This document shows positions 48,252 through 56,560 of a stretch of DNA of 64,000 bases, one piece after another. Position numbers and translations under genes: made by a program. This stretch comes from JBJMHZ01 sp045807125 (GTDB lineage Bacteria > Actinomycetota > Actinomycetes > JAWWOL01). Every line of letters starts with the position of its first letter. Position 1 is the stretch's first letter. Under the pieces are notes generated by a model. That model did not search any database and was not told the DNA's origin. It saw only the letters and a program-made list of their open reading frames with translations. The stretch lies in NCBI GenBank assembly GCA_045807125.1, contig JBJMHZ010000023.1, positions 41,575 through 105,574 of the forward strand, written 5' to 3'.

Positions 48252-49193
48252 ATGGCTGACGGGCCCGCGACGGCGCACGTCGGCACGTGCTTCGGCTACT
48301 CCCTGCGCTCGAACGAGCCGCTCGCCTACGCCAGGGCCGGTGCCGGGCCGCCGCTCGAGCTGCCGGTCACCGACGTCGCGCCCGCGCCGGACGGCTCCGA
48401 GCCGGTCATGACGTTCCGGGCGCCGACCGGCGAGCGGGTCGTGACCGGGCACGTCCACGACGAGGGCGACGGCCGGTGGCGGACCTGGGTGGACGGCGGC
48501 GGCTGGTACGTCGTCGACGTGCCGGCCCAGCGCATCGAGCTGCCGTCCGGCACGGAGCCGATCGCCCGCGAGGAGGCGCTCTGGAGCGTCCCCGGGCGCA
48601 TCCTGCTCGTCGCGCGCGGCGACCTGCCGCTGCACGCGGCGGCGATCGAGGTCGACGGGCGGGCGCTCGTCCTCACCGGTCCGACCCGCCACGGCAAGAC
48701 GACGCTCGCCGCGACCCTCGCCGCGGCCGGGCACCGGCTGCTGGGCGAGGACCTCGTCGACGTCCGGTTCGCCGCCGACGGCACCCCGACGGCGGTGCCG
48801 GGCCCGGCGTACCTGCGGCTGCGCCGCGACGTCGCCGACCTCGTCGCCGTGCCGGGCACCACCGTCGTCGCCGAGAGCGCCGAGCGGCTGCACCTCGCGG
48901 TCGACCAGCCGCTGCGCGGCGGGTGCGCACCGGTGCCCGTCGCCGCGATCGTGCTGCTCCGGCTCTCCGACGACGAGGTGACGCTCGGGGCCGTCGACCC
49001 GGTCCGCGCCGTGCGCGACGTCTGGTCGCAGGGCTTCGCCCTGCCGACGGCGCAGTCGCGCGCGCAGTCGTTCCACAACATCGGCCGGCTGGTCGACGCC
49101 GTTCCGGTGCTCGACCTGGCCCGGCCGCTGCGGATGGCCGCCGTCCCGCGCGTGCTCGACGTCCTGCTTGGCGAGGTGATGGCCCGTGCGTGA
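48252..49193 (+). CDS. HprK-like lasso-peptide tailoring kinase
   Basis: A 313-residue P-loop kinase with Walker A GPTRHGKTTLA (143-153), the preceding LHAAA motif (127-131) and the acid-rich LLGEDLVDV (163-171), the layout of the PadeK/ThcoK group that phosphorylates the C-terminal Ser of lasso precursors. GGGAGA lies six bases before the ATG. It overlaps the B2 gene by eight bases. The precursor found here ends in Lys rather than Ser, so the acceptor must be different or the core is trimmed. Distant paralogue of the protein at 1134-2087. Confidence 0.8.
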   Translation: MADGPATAHVGTCFGYSLRSNEPLAYARAGAGPPLELPVTDVAPAPDGSEPVMTFRAPTGERVVTGHVHDEGDGRWRTWVDGGGWYVVDVPAQRIELPSGTEPIAREEALWSVPGRILLVARGDLPLHAAAIEVDGRALVLTGPTRHGKTTLAATLAAAGHRLLGEDLVDVRFAADGTPTAVPGPAYLRLRRDVADLVAVPGTTVVAESAERLHLAVDQPLRGGCAPVPVAAIVLLRLSDDEVTLGAVDPVRAVRDVWSQGFALPTAQSRAQSFHNIGRLVDAVPVLDLARPLRMAAVPRVLDVLLGEVMARA

Positions 49194-49596
49194 GTCGCCC
49201 ACGGGCCGCTCGTGGTGGGACCGGTTGCGGCTCGCGCTCGCGGTGATCCGTGACTACCTGGTCGTCCGCCGCCAGCTCGCCACGGCGGCGCTGCCGCAGG
49301 CGATCGTCATGGCCGGCGCCGTGCCGCTGTCGCCCGGCGCGCACTGGCCGGTGCGCCGGCTCTCCCGCGCCGTCGACCACTGCCTGCTGATCGGGCCGGT
49401 CAGGGCCAGGTGCCTGGTCCGCGCGATGGTGCTGTACCGGCTGCTGCGCCGGCAGGGCTACCGTCCGCAGGTGGTCATCGGATTGCCGCCCAGCCCAGAC
49501 GAGCCGGACGCCCACGCCTGGGTGGAGCTGGACGGGCACGACGTCGGTCCGGCGCCCGGCCGCTCGGGGCACGACGAGCTGGCGAGGTACCCGTGA
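49186..49596 (+). CDS. Lasso peptide biosynthesis B2 (leader peptidase, transglutaminase-like)
   Basis: A 136-residue cysteine protease of the transglutaminase fold, the split C-terminal half of McjB. Catalytic Cys is C76 (ARCLVRAMVLYRLL), His is H110 (DAHAWVEL), with the acid a few residues later (D116). It cuts the leader from the precursor and works with B1. GTG start inside the end of the kinase gene; its stop overlaps the exporter ATPase GTG by four bases. Confidence 0.92.
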   Translation: MRESPTGRSWWDRLRLALAVIRDYLVVRRQLATAALPQAIVMAGAVPLSPGAHWPVRRLSRAVDHCLLIGPVRARCLVRAMVLYRLLRRQGYRPQVVIGLPPSPDEPDAHAWVELDGHDVGPAPGRSGHDELARYP

Positions 49597-50594
49597 GGGC
49601 CTCGACAGCCGACCCGGCGGCCGCCGCCGGCGCTCCGGCGGCCACCGACCCCGGCGCGGGCGGCATCGCCGTCGACGGGGTGAGCCGCGACTTCGGCGAC
49701 CGGCTGGCCCTCGACGACGTCACGCTGCACGTGCCACCCGGCAGCGTGCATGCGCTGCTCGGCCCCAACGGCGCCGGCAAGACGACGCTGCTGCGCATCC
49801 TCTGCGGCCTGGTCGACCCGGCGTCCGGCCGGGTGCGCATCGACGGCCTCGACGCGACGGCTGACGAGGTCGAGGTGCGCCGGCGCATCGGGTTCGTCCC
49901 GTCCGGCGACCGGAGCTTCTACCTGCGCCTGTCCGGCCACGAGAACCTCGTCTTCTTCGCCCGCCTGCACGGCATGCGGCGGCGGGCGGCGGGCCGCCGG
50001 GCCACCGAGGTCCTCGAGCAGGTGGGGCTCGCCGACGCTGGGCACCGGCGGGTGGGGCTCTACTCGCACGGGATGCACAAGCGGCTGTCGGTGGCGAGGG
50101 CGCTGCTCATGCGCCCCGGCGTGCTGCTCGTCGACGAGGCGACGCACGACCTCGACCCCGAGGGCACCATGCGCGTGCAGGCGCTGGTCAGGGCCGCGGC
50201 CGACGAGGGCGCGGCCGTCCTGTGGACCACCCAGCGCCTCGACGAGATCCGCGGCTTCGCCGACCGGGTGACGCTGCTGTCGGCCGGCCGGGTGCGGTTC
50301 GCCGGCTCGGTGCCGCAGCTGATGGCGCTCGCCGGCGACCGCCACTACGTCCTCGAGCTCTCGCCGGACGATCCCGCGCTCGTCGAGCCGGTCGCCGCCC
50401 GGATGCCGCCGGTCGCCGCCCTGCGCCGGGCCGGCACCGGCGAGCAGGGCCACTGGGTGCTGCACCTGACGGAGGAGGCCGTGCTCGGCCGGGTGATCAT
50501 CGCCCTCCAGCAGGGCGGCATCGACGTGCGCGCCTGCCGCGAGCAGCGCTCCGGCCTCGAGCTCGCGTTCCTGGCGCTGACGGAGGAGCCGTGA
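49593..50594 (+). CDS. ABC transporter ATP-binding protein (lasso-cluster exporter)
   Basis: A 333-residue ATPase of the ABC-2/DrrA type. Walker A GPNGAGKTTLLRIL (~54-67), signature YSHGMHKRLSVARAL (the usual LSGGQ is SHGMH), Walker B VLLVDEATHDLD, and a C-terminal ~90-residue accessory domain. A ~25-residue Ala-rich N-terminal tail precedes the domain. With the next permease it should export the mature lasso peptide and give self-protection; polysaccharide export is an alternative. Four-base overlap at both ends. Confidence 0.85.
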   Translation: MRASTADPAAAAGAPAATDPGAGGIAVDGVSRDFGDRLALDDVTLHVPPGSVHALLGPNGAGKTTLLRILCGLVDPASGRVRIDGLDATADEVEVRRRIGFVPSGDRSFYLRLSGHENLVFFARLHGMRRRAAGRRATEVLEQVGLADAGHRRVGLYSHGMHKRLSVARALLMRPGVLLVDEATHDLDPEGTMRVQALVRAAADEGAAVLWTTQRLDEIRGFADRVTLLSAGRVRFAGSVPQLMALAGDRHYVLELSPDDPALVEPVAARMPPVAALRRAGTGEQGHWVLHLTEEAVLGRVIIALQQGGIDVRACREQRSGLELAFLALTEEP

Positions 50595-51463
50595 CGACCG
50601 CCTCGGCCGCCCGCCCGGCCGGCCCTTCGACCGGCCGGGCCCGGAGCGTGGTCGGCGAGCTGCTCAAGCTGCCCGCCTTCGGCCGGCGCGACCTCCGTAC
50701 GACGCTCAGCTACCGCTACCCCTTCGTCGGCGACGTCCTCGGCCTGCTGTTCGAGTCGGTGATGTTCTACTTCCTCAGCCGGCTCGTGAACCCCGACCGG
50801 ATGCCGCTCATCGGCGGCCGGCGCCCCGACTACCTCGCCTTCGTCAGCGTCGGCATCGCCGTCTCCGCGTTCATGGCGGTCGGCCTGGGCCGCATGCTCC
50901 AGTCGGTGCAGAGCGAGCGGATGCTCGGCACCCTCGAGAGCTTGCTCGTCACCCCGACCAAGCTGTGGGCGATCCAGCTGGGGCCGGCGGTCTACGACCT
51001 CGTCTACGTACCGGTGCGCACGGGCCTGTTCCTGCTGATCGTCTCGCTCGCGTACGGGGTCGACCTGCGCATCGCCGGCATCCTGCCGGCCGCCGCCGTC
51101 CTGCTCGCGTTCATCCCGTTCGTGTGGGGCCTCGGCGTGCTCGGGGCGGCCAACATCCTCGCCTTCCGCCGCGGCACCACGCTGATCGGCTTCGTCACGA
51201 CGCTGCTCGCGATCGGCTCCGGCGCGTACTTCCCGCTCGAGCTTCTCCCGCACTGGGCGCAGGGGGTCGCGCAGGCCAACCCGGTCGCCATCGCGCTCGC
51301 CGGCCTGCGCGGCACGCTGCTCGGGCAGGCCGGCTGGGGCGACGTCTGGTGGCGGGTGGCCGTGCTGCTCCCGACGTCGGCCGTCATGGTCGCGCTCGGC
51401 GCCCTGGCGTTCCGCCGCGCCATGGTGCGCGAGCGCCGGCTCGGCACGATCGGCCTCTACTAG
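50591..51463 (+). CDS. ABC-2 type transporter permease (lasso-cluster exporter)
   Basis: A 290-residue permease with about six helices and the ABC-2 core: YRYPFVGDVLGLLFESVMFYF, SERMLGTLESLLVTPTKLW (coupling region), and IGSGAYFPLELLPHWAQ near helix 5. GTG overlaps the ATPase stop. Pairs with the upstream ATPase. Confidence 0.85.
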   Translation: MTTASAARPAGPSTGRARSVVGELLKLPAFGRRDLRTTLSYRYPFVGDVLGLLFESVMFYFLSRLVNPDRMPLIGGRRPDYLAFVSVGIAVSAFMAVGLGRMLQSVQSERMLGTLESLLVTPTKLWAIQLGPAVYDLVYVPVRTGLFLLIVSLAYGVDLRIAGILPAAAVLLAFIPFVWGLGVLGAANILAFRRGTTLIGFVTTLLAIGSGAYFPLELLPHWAQGVAQANPVAIALAGLRGTLLGQAGWGDVWWRVAVLLPTSAVMVALGALAFRRAMVRERRLGTIGLY

Positions 51464-51488
51464 CGACCTCCCGAAAGCGACGGACCCC

Positions 51489-51755
51489 GTGACCCCACCA
51501 CTGCGGCACACGCCCGATGCGGTCTACCGCGACCTCGCCGAGGGGCGCGGTGGCGTGCTCCTGCACCTCGAGTCGGCCGACTACGTCCAGCTCAACGACG
51601 TGGCGGCCCGGGTGTGGAACGCGATCGACGGCACCCGCGACGAGGAGGGCGTCGTCGCCGCGCTGCGCGCGCAGCTGCCGGACGCGCCGGCCGCCATGGA
51701 GGACGACGTGCGGCGGTTCATCGCGACGCTGCGCGAGCGCGGCCTCGTGACGTGA
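51489..51755 (+). CDS. Lasso peptide biosynthesis B1 (PqqD-like leader-binding protein)
   Basis: An 88-residue RiPP recognition element of the PqqD fold: VLLHLESADYVQLNDVAARV (24-43) is the beta-strand/helix region that binds the leader, and the C-terminal helix ends in RRFIATLRERGLVT. It hands the precursor to B2. GTG start, 25 bases after the permease; last gene of the plus-strand operon, converging on the cyclase gene with 19 bases between stops. Confidence 0.92.
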   Translation: MTPPLRHTPDAVYRDLAEGRGGVLLHLESADYVQLNDVAARVWNAIDGTRDEEGVVAALRAQLPDAPAAMEDDVRRFIATLRERGLVT

Positions 51756-51774
51756 GCGCGGAGCGCTCGCGCCG

Positions 51775-53550
51775 CTAGTCCCACAGCGCGAGGAACGCGT
51801 GGGTGGCGGCGAGGTCCTTGGCCCACATGTACTCGACGATGTCGAGGTCGCGCCGCTCGACGCGCTGCCACAGCACGTCGTAGTCGACGCCCGGCAGGCG
51901 CGTCGTCGGCGCCTTGAGCCAGCGGGTCAGGGCGTCGTAGTCGATGCGCCCGACGACGGCGTCGTTGAAGACGACCTTGCGGCGGCGGTCGAGGATCTCG
52001 TCGGGCACCCCGCCGCGCAGCAGGCGCCGGACGAGCGCCTTGGGCAGCGGGCCCGGGTGCTTCTGGGCCGCGGGCAGCGACAGGAAGAGCTCCCACAGGT
52101 CGATGTCGACCCACGGGTGCCTGGCCCGCACGCCGCACGCCTCCTGGCAGACCTCGTCGGCCTCCACCGACAGCCCGGGCCCCTCGAGGAACCGGTACTG
52201 GCCCTCGCGCCAGCGGTGGGCGACGGGCGACTTCTCGGCGACCCGCGGCAGCAGGTGCAGCGACGGGTCGAGCCACGGCGCGAGCATCGGGCGGACATCG
52301 GGCGGCCGCCGGTCGCGGACCGCGACCTTGACCGGGTGCGGCACGGCGGCGGACAGCAGCTCGGCGGCGATGCGCCGCGCCGCTCCCGGACGGCCGCGCC
52401 GGTAACCGAGCTCGCGAACGAGGTGGCGCAGCTGCCCGCGCCGCAGGTAGTGCGCGGCGACGTGGTCGCGCTGGTCGATGACGAACTCGGCGAGATCGCC
52501 GGTCAGCACCGTCGAGCGGCCCATCGCCCGGCTGCGCCGGTAGGCGTCGGCCGCATCGGCGAGCACGACCGTCGGCACCGGCCCGTCGGCGAGGCGCATC
52601 CAGTCCTGCAGCTCGGCCAGGTGCGGCTCGTCGAAGGAGTACGTGCGCAGCGGCATCCCGAAGGCGGTGGCGACGAGCGTGATGAGCTCGCTCTCGTCGA
52701 CCGCCGGGTAGTCGGGGTAGACGGTGCTGAGCGCGTCGACCGGATGCCCGTACGCGGCGCGCGAATGGCTGCTCGCGTACGCCGCGACGGCCGGCGAGTC
52801 GATGCCGCCGGAGAGCAGGACGACGTCGTCGCCGCGCATGGAGCGGGCGACGGCCTGCGCCATCAGCTCGTCGAAGCGGTCCTGCAGCTCGTCGTCGGCG
52901 TACCGGCCGGTCTCGATGACGTCCTCGGGGTGCCAGTAGCCGGTCGTCCGCGCGGGCCGGCCCGGTCCGGTGCGCAGGACCGAGCCCTTGCGCAGCCGCG
53001 AGACGCCGCGCAGGGCGGCCGGCGTCTCGTCGGTGATGTCCTCGTGGAGGATCGCGACGACCACGTCGAGGTCGGGCTCGTACGGCAGCCCCGCACCGGC
53101 GATCACCTGCTTGGCCTCGGTCGCCACGACGACCGCGGCGCCGTCGACCCGGTAGTGCAGCGGCATGAGGCCGATGTGGTCGCGCCAGGCGGCGACCTCG
53201 CGGCCGTCGGTGAGCGCGACGCCGTAGACGCCGCGCATGGCATTGGCGAACGCCTCGCCCCTGGCGGCGAAGCCGGCGAGGACGACCTCGGCGGCGCTGC
53301 TCCCCGGCGCCAGCCCGAGGTCGGCGGCGAGCGGGCCCGCGTTGTCGAGGGCGCCGGCGAAGGCGCACAGCCAGGGGCCGTCCTGCGCCACCGAGCCGTC
53401 GTCCGGCCGGTCGTCGGGGACCGCGACGCCGGCCACCGCGCCCCCGGTGCCGACGCGCAGCCGCCGGGCGCCGCGGTGCGGCGAGCGGGCGAGCATGGCG
53501 TCGACGGCCGCTATCGCGTCGTCAGCGACGGCGAGGGCGACCCCGCTCAT
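51775..53550 (-). CDS. Lasso peptide cyclase (asparagine-synthetase-like, C protein)
   Basis: A 591-residue McjC-type enzyme that adenylates the side-chain carboxylate of the ring Asp/Glu and closes the macrolactam. The N-terminal half is a glutaminase-like domain without the catalytic Cys2 (starts MSG), as in McjC; the ATP-pyrophosphatase loop LLSGGIDSPAV is at 245-255, and C-terminal RHPWVDIDLWELFLSLP with KALVRRLLRGGVPDEIL is typical of the synthetase domain. ATG start without a clear ribosome site. Transcribed with the precursor gene, 67 bases downstream of it. Confidence 0.92.
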   Translation of the reverse strand: MSGVALAVADDAIAAVDAMLARSPHRGARRLRVGTGGAVAGVAVPDDRPDDGSVAQDGPWLCAFAGALDNAGPLAADLGLAPGSSAAEVVLAGFAARGEAFANAMRGVYGVALTDGREVAAWRDHIGLMPLHYRVDGAAVVVATEAKQVIAGAGLPYEPDLDVVVAILHEDITDETPAALRGVSRLRKGSVLRTGPGRPARTTGYWHPEDVIETGRYADDELQDRFDELMAQAVARSMRGDDVVLLSGGIDSPAVAAYASSHSRAAYGHPVDALSTVYPDYPAVDESELITLVATAFGMPLRTYSFDEPHLAELQDWMRLADGPVPTVVLADAADAYRRSRAMGRSTVLTGDLAEFVIDQRDHVAAHYLRRGQLRHLVRELGYRRGRPGAARRIAAELLSAAVPHPVKVAVRDRRPPDVRPMLAPWLDPSLHLLPRVAEKSPVAHRWREGQYRFLEGPGLSVEADEVCQEACGVRARHPWVDIDLWELFLSLPAAQKHPGPLPKALVRRLLRGGVPDEILDRRRKVVFNDAVVGRIDYDALTRWLKAPTTRLPGVDYDVLWQRVERRDLDIVEYMWAKDLAATHAFLALWD

Positions 53551-53567
53551 CGGAGGCGGGAACGCAA

Positions 53568-53599
53568 CTGGCGCGGTGGACGTCGGTCCACCGCGCCAG
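53568..53599 (-). terminator. 14-bp perfect hairpin between lasso precursor and cyclase genes
   Basis: CTGGCGCGGTGGAC (53568-53581) pairs with its exact complement (53586-53599) around GTCG. It starts 18 bases after the precursor stop and ends 18 bases before the cyclase ATG. No U-tract. The likely role is partial termination or 3' protection so that precursor mRNA exceeds cyclase mRNA. Confidence 0.65.
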
Positions 53600-53617
53600 C
53601 GCTCGGGTCAGTACGGA

Positions 53618-53785
53618 CTACTTCTTGTGGAGGCCGCACTCGTCCTGGCCGCTCGAGTGCGAGAACTCGCAGAACTTGTCCGTCTTGAACGAGGTGTTGC
53701 CGCTCTTGGTGCCCTTGCCGGGCGTCTGGAACGTGTGGTCGGCGATAGACCCGAGCTCGATCAACGCCGGTGCCTCGTAGCCCAT
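53618..53785 (-). CDS. Lasso peptide precursor (A peptide), 55 aa
   Basis: A short gene whose product has the lasso leader pattern Y3-x2-P6-x-L8-x3-G12-x-I14-x3-T18 (YEAPALIELGSIADHT), which the B1 protein reads. Best core: Ser28 to Lys55, with Thr26 at the -2 position and Asp36 as ninth residue for a nine-membered ring. The tail (37-55) carries Cys39 and Cys50, three Ser (42, 44, 45), and ends HKK. Other ring choices (Gly29-Asp36, Ser32-Glu40) are possible. ATG at 53785 is chosen; a TTG four codons earlier is an alternative, and neither has a strong ribosome site. No other precursor is seen in the cluster. Confidence 0.85.
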   Translation of the reverse strand: MGYEAPALIELGSIADHTFQTPGKGTKSGNTSFKTDKFCEFSHSSGQDECGLHKK

Positions 53786-53821
53786 GGGATCGTCCAATCT
53801 CGCGTCGGTGCCGCTGCCGTC

Positions 53822-53850
53822 ATTGAAGCCTTCCCGGATGGCCCCGTCAA
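53822..53850 (-). promoter_or_regulatory. Candidate promoter of the lasso precursor-cyclase operon
   Basis: Minus strand TTGACG (53845-53850), 17 bases, TTCAAT (53822-53827). Transcription would start near 53815, about 30 bases before the precursor ATG. This is the best -35/-10 pair in the 287-base spacer. Confidence 0.5.
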
Positions 53851-54072
53851 TCGATTCGCCACCAAGGGTGAGGTGAATCTGGCGCCGACTCGGATGAAAG
53901 CGGTCAACGCTCGACCTTGCGCAATTGTCCAGGCACGCTGCGTGACGAAAGCGGCCGGACGGACGGGGCCGCGCGCCCGGAAGCGGGCGAGCGCCCACCG
54001 CTCGCCGTGACGCTGCGTCGACCCGGCGAGCCGGCCGGGCGCCCACCGTCATTTCCGCCGCCAATTCCGCTG

Positions 54073-55515
54073 TCAGTCGGTGGAATTCACCGGTTGAGCG
54101 CCGGACTGGCGGCTCGGTGCGGCCGGCCCGGCCGGGCCCGGCGGCCCGGTGGGCCCCGCCGGCTTCGTCGCCTGCGCCGCGGGGATGACGGCGTACTCTG
54201 CCTCCTCCTCGCGGCGGCGGCGGGCGCGGTTCAGCACGACGCCGAGGACCGTGCCGCCGGCGTCCTCCACCCTGGCGAGGGCGGCCTCCACCCGGTCCAG
54301 CACCTGGCGGCGGCTCACGTCGACGACCACGACGACGCCGGACACCGACCGGCTGGCGAGGCTCGCCTCTGCCGCCCGCAGCAGCGGCGGGGCGTCGACC
54401 AGGACGATCGCCGCCGGCTTGTCGACGACGCCGAGCGCGTGCGAGAGCGCGAGGGAGACGACCTCGGCGGGGTGCATCACCCGCCGCTGCGCCGGTCGCT
54501 CGCTCTCGGCCAGCGAGACCAGGTCGGCCGCGTCGACGAGGACGAGGCTCGGGCCGCCGCCGTCGGCGACGCCGGTCACCCTGGTGCCGAGCTCGGCCGG
54601 CACCGTCTGCGACCCGGGCGGCGCGACGAGCTGGCGCAGCGTCGGCTGGCGGACGTCGGCCTCGACCAGCGTCACCTCGTGACCGGCAGCGGCGAGCGCC
54701 CAGCCGAGGGTCCCGGTGATCGTCGACTTCCCCTCGCCGCTGCCGAGCGAGGTCACGCAGATGCTCGTGACGTGCCGGATCGCGAGTTGGAGCTCGATGC
54801 TCGTCCTCGCCCGCATGAACGTCTCGACCAGGTAGGAGTCGCTGCCGGAGAGGATGCCGGGCGCCGAGACCGTGCGGCCGGTGCGGCGCATGCGGGGGAT
54901 CTCGCCGAGCACCGGCACGCCCAGCCGGTCGCGGATCTCGCCCCGCAGGTAGCGGTGGCGGGCGAGCCACTCCAGCGCCAGCGCCAGCGCGACGGCGAGG
55001 ATCAGGCCCAGCACCACGCCGGAGAGGAGCGTGCTCGCGCGGTTGGGCCCGGACGGCCCGCCCGGGGTCGTCGCGGGGTCGATCGCGACGAGCCGCAGCG
55101 GCCCGTCCGACGGCTGGCTCGCGATGAGGGCGCTCGCGTAGGCGTTGGCCCACGGCGCCAGCGCGCGCGGGTCGGTGCCGGCGGTCGTGATGCGCAGCAC
55201 GCCGGTGCCCTGCTCGACGTTGCTGGACACGCCGGCCGGCCGGTCGCGAAGGCTCGCCGGCACCCGGCCGGCCGCCGCGTCGGCGATCGTCGCCGTCGTC
55301 AGCTGCACCTGCAGCGAGGGCAGGAGGAACGCGACGGCCGCGAAGTTGCCCACGCCGCTCACGTCGCTCGGCTCGACGAGGACGGTCGCCGTGGCCTGGT
55401 AGCGGTCGGGGGGCGAGTACGCCAGGTAGAGGGCACCGACGATGCTCAGCCCGAGGACGAGGGCGCACACCGTCCACCGGCGCAGGATGACGCGCCAGAC
55501 CTGGCTCAGCTCCAC
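54073..55515 (-). CDS. Polysaccharide co-polymerase/bacterial tyrosine kinase (Wzz plus CpsD type)
   Basis: About 480 residues. The N-terminal chain-length part has helices near ~15-35 and ~165-190 around an extracytoplasmic Wzz domain (DRYQATATVLVEPSD). The C-terminal kinase part has Walker A SLGSGEGKSTITGTL, Walker A' VEADVRQP and Walker B VLVDAPPLL. The usual C-terminal Tyr cluster is nearly absent: one Tyr (EEEAEYAVIP) before a Pro/Gly-rich tail. It controls polymer length in Wzy-type export. I prefer the GTG at 55515 (VELSQVWRVILRRW) because GGTGAG lies nine bases upstream; an ATG at 55557 adds 14 residues but has no ribosome site. Confidence 0.85.
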   Translation of the reverse strand: MELSQVWRVILRRWTVCALVLGLSIVGALYLAYSPPDRYQATATVLVEPSDVSGVGNFAAVAFLLPSLQVQLTTATIADAAAGRVPASLRDRPAGVSSNVEQGTGVLRITTAGTDPRALAPWANAYASALIASQPSDGPLRLVAIDPATTPGGPSGPNRASTLLSGVVLGLILAVALALALEWLARHRYLRGEIRDRLGVPVLGEIPRMRRTGRTVSAPGILSGSDSYLVETFMRARTSIELQLAIRHVTSICVTSLGSGEGKSTITGTLGWALAAAGHEVTLVEADVRQPTLRQLVAPPGSQTVPAELGTRVTGVADGGGPSLVLVDAADLVSLAESERPAQRRVMHPAEVVSLALSHALGVVDKPAAIVLVDAPPLLRAAEASLASRSVSGVVVVVDVSRRQVLDRVEAALARVEDAGGTVLGVVLNRARRRREEEAEYAVIPAAQATKPAGPTGPPGPAGPAAPSRQSGAQPVNSTD

Positions 55516-55597
55516 GGGACCCAGCTCACCCCCTCGTCGGTGGCGCGTTCGGGCCATAGTAGGGCGTGCCGGGCCGGCAGGAGCCCATCCAGGGGGC

Positions 55598-56560
55598 TCA
55601 CCATGCGATGCCGAACGACTCGACCACCTCGGTGACCTCCCCCGCCTCGTGCGGCGAGAGCCGCGCCCGCCAGCGGGTCGGCTCCTCGCTCGCCACCCGG
55701 CGGGTGTCGTAGATGCCGGTGCCGGCGGCGTCGGAGCCGCGCAGGTAGCCGTCGGACCGCTCGGTCCAGACCAGCCCGAGCCGGTCGTAGAGCTCCCGGA
55801 ACCGCTGCCCGGGATCGGCGCAGAGATCCTCGTGCCGGACGAGCACCGCGTCGTCGCGCTCGCCACCGACGTCGAGCAGCGCCGCGACCAGCACGCACAG
55901 CTCCCAGGTCAGGCGGCGCACCCGGTCGCCGGGCGCCGGCGCCGGCGGCAGCTCGCGACCGGGCAGGACGGCGGCGAGCGCGCCGCGGCCGGTCCCCGGC
56001 CCATCGATGACCGGATGCCGGTGAAACGGCGGGTCCCAGCCGAGCCGGTGCCAGCTCGACACCGTGTTGAGCGGGCTGCGCAGGACGACGACCGGCCGGG
56101 GGGACCACCGCTCGCACACCCAGCGCAGCGAGAGCGGGACGAAGACGCTCTTCACGACGACCGGACCGCCGCGCACCTGCCCACCAGGCCTCGCGAGCGC
56201 CACGCTCGACGCGAGCAGGGCCCGGCGGGCCGCGCCCCACTCGCCGGCGCCGTGCACGCTGCCGCCGGTGCGGGCCGCCCGGTGCAGCGACCGGCTGAGG
56301 GCGGTGGCCGGCCCGCGCACCCGCCGCCCGCCGGCGAAGGCGCCCTCCCACAGGGCCGCGTACGCCGGCGGTCCGGGCGAGCCGGCCGGCACGACCGGGA
56401 AGCGGCCCAGCCCGGCCTTCGCCTTGATGGCGTACGGGAAGTTGTCCTCGTTGTCGGGCTCGCCGACCTCGCGGGCGCCCTGGGCCGCGGCGAGCGCCTG
56501 GCCGACCCAGCTGGTGCCCGAGCGTGGCGTGCCCACGACGAGGATCCGGTCAGTCGCCAT
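55598..56560 (-). CDS. Sulfotransferase (Sulfotransfer_3-like)
   Basis: A 320-residue PAPS-dependent sulfotransferase. The phosphosulfate loop is ILVVGTPRSGTSWVGQAL at the N terminus; RPVVVLRSPLNTVSSW holds the 3'-phosphate Arg/Ser; VRHEDLCADPGQRFRELYDRLGL is the family C-terminal motif. Its ATG overlaps the end of the GT2 gene by 11 bases. It belongs to a different subfamily from the enzyme at 41272-42156, so two positions or acceptors may be sulfated. Confidence 0.85.
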   Translation of the reverse strand: MATDRILVVGTPRSGTSWVGQALAAAQGAREVGEPDNEDNFPYAIKAKAGLGRFPVVPAGSPGPPAYAALWEGAFAGGRRVRGPATALSRSLHRAARTGGSVHGAGEWGAARRALLASSVALARPGGQVRGGPVVVKSVFVPLSLRWVCERWSPRPVVVLRSPLNTVSSWHRLGWDPPFHRHPVIDGPGTGRGALAAVLPGRELPPAPAPGDRVRRLTWELCVLVAALLDVGGERDDAVLVRHEDLCADPGQRFRELYDRLGLVWTERSDGYLRGSDAAGTGIYDTRRVASEEPTRWRARLSPHEAGEVTEVVESFGIAW

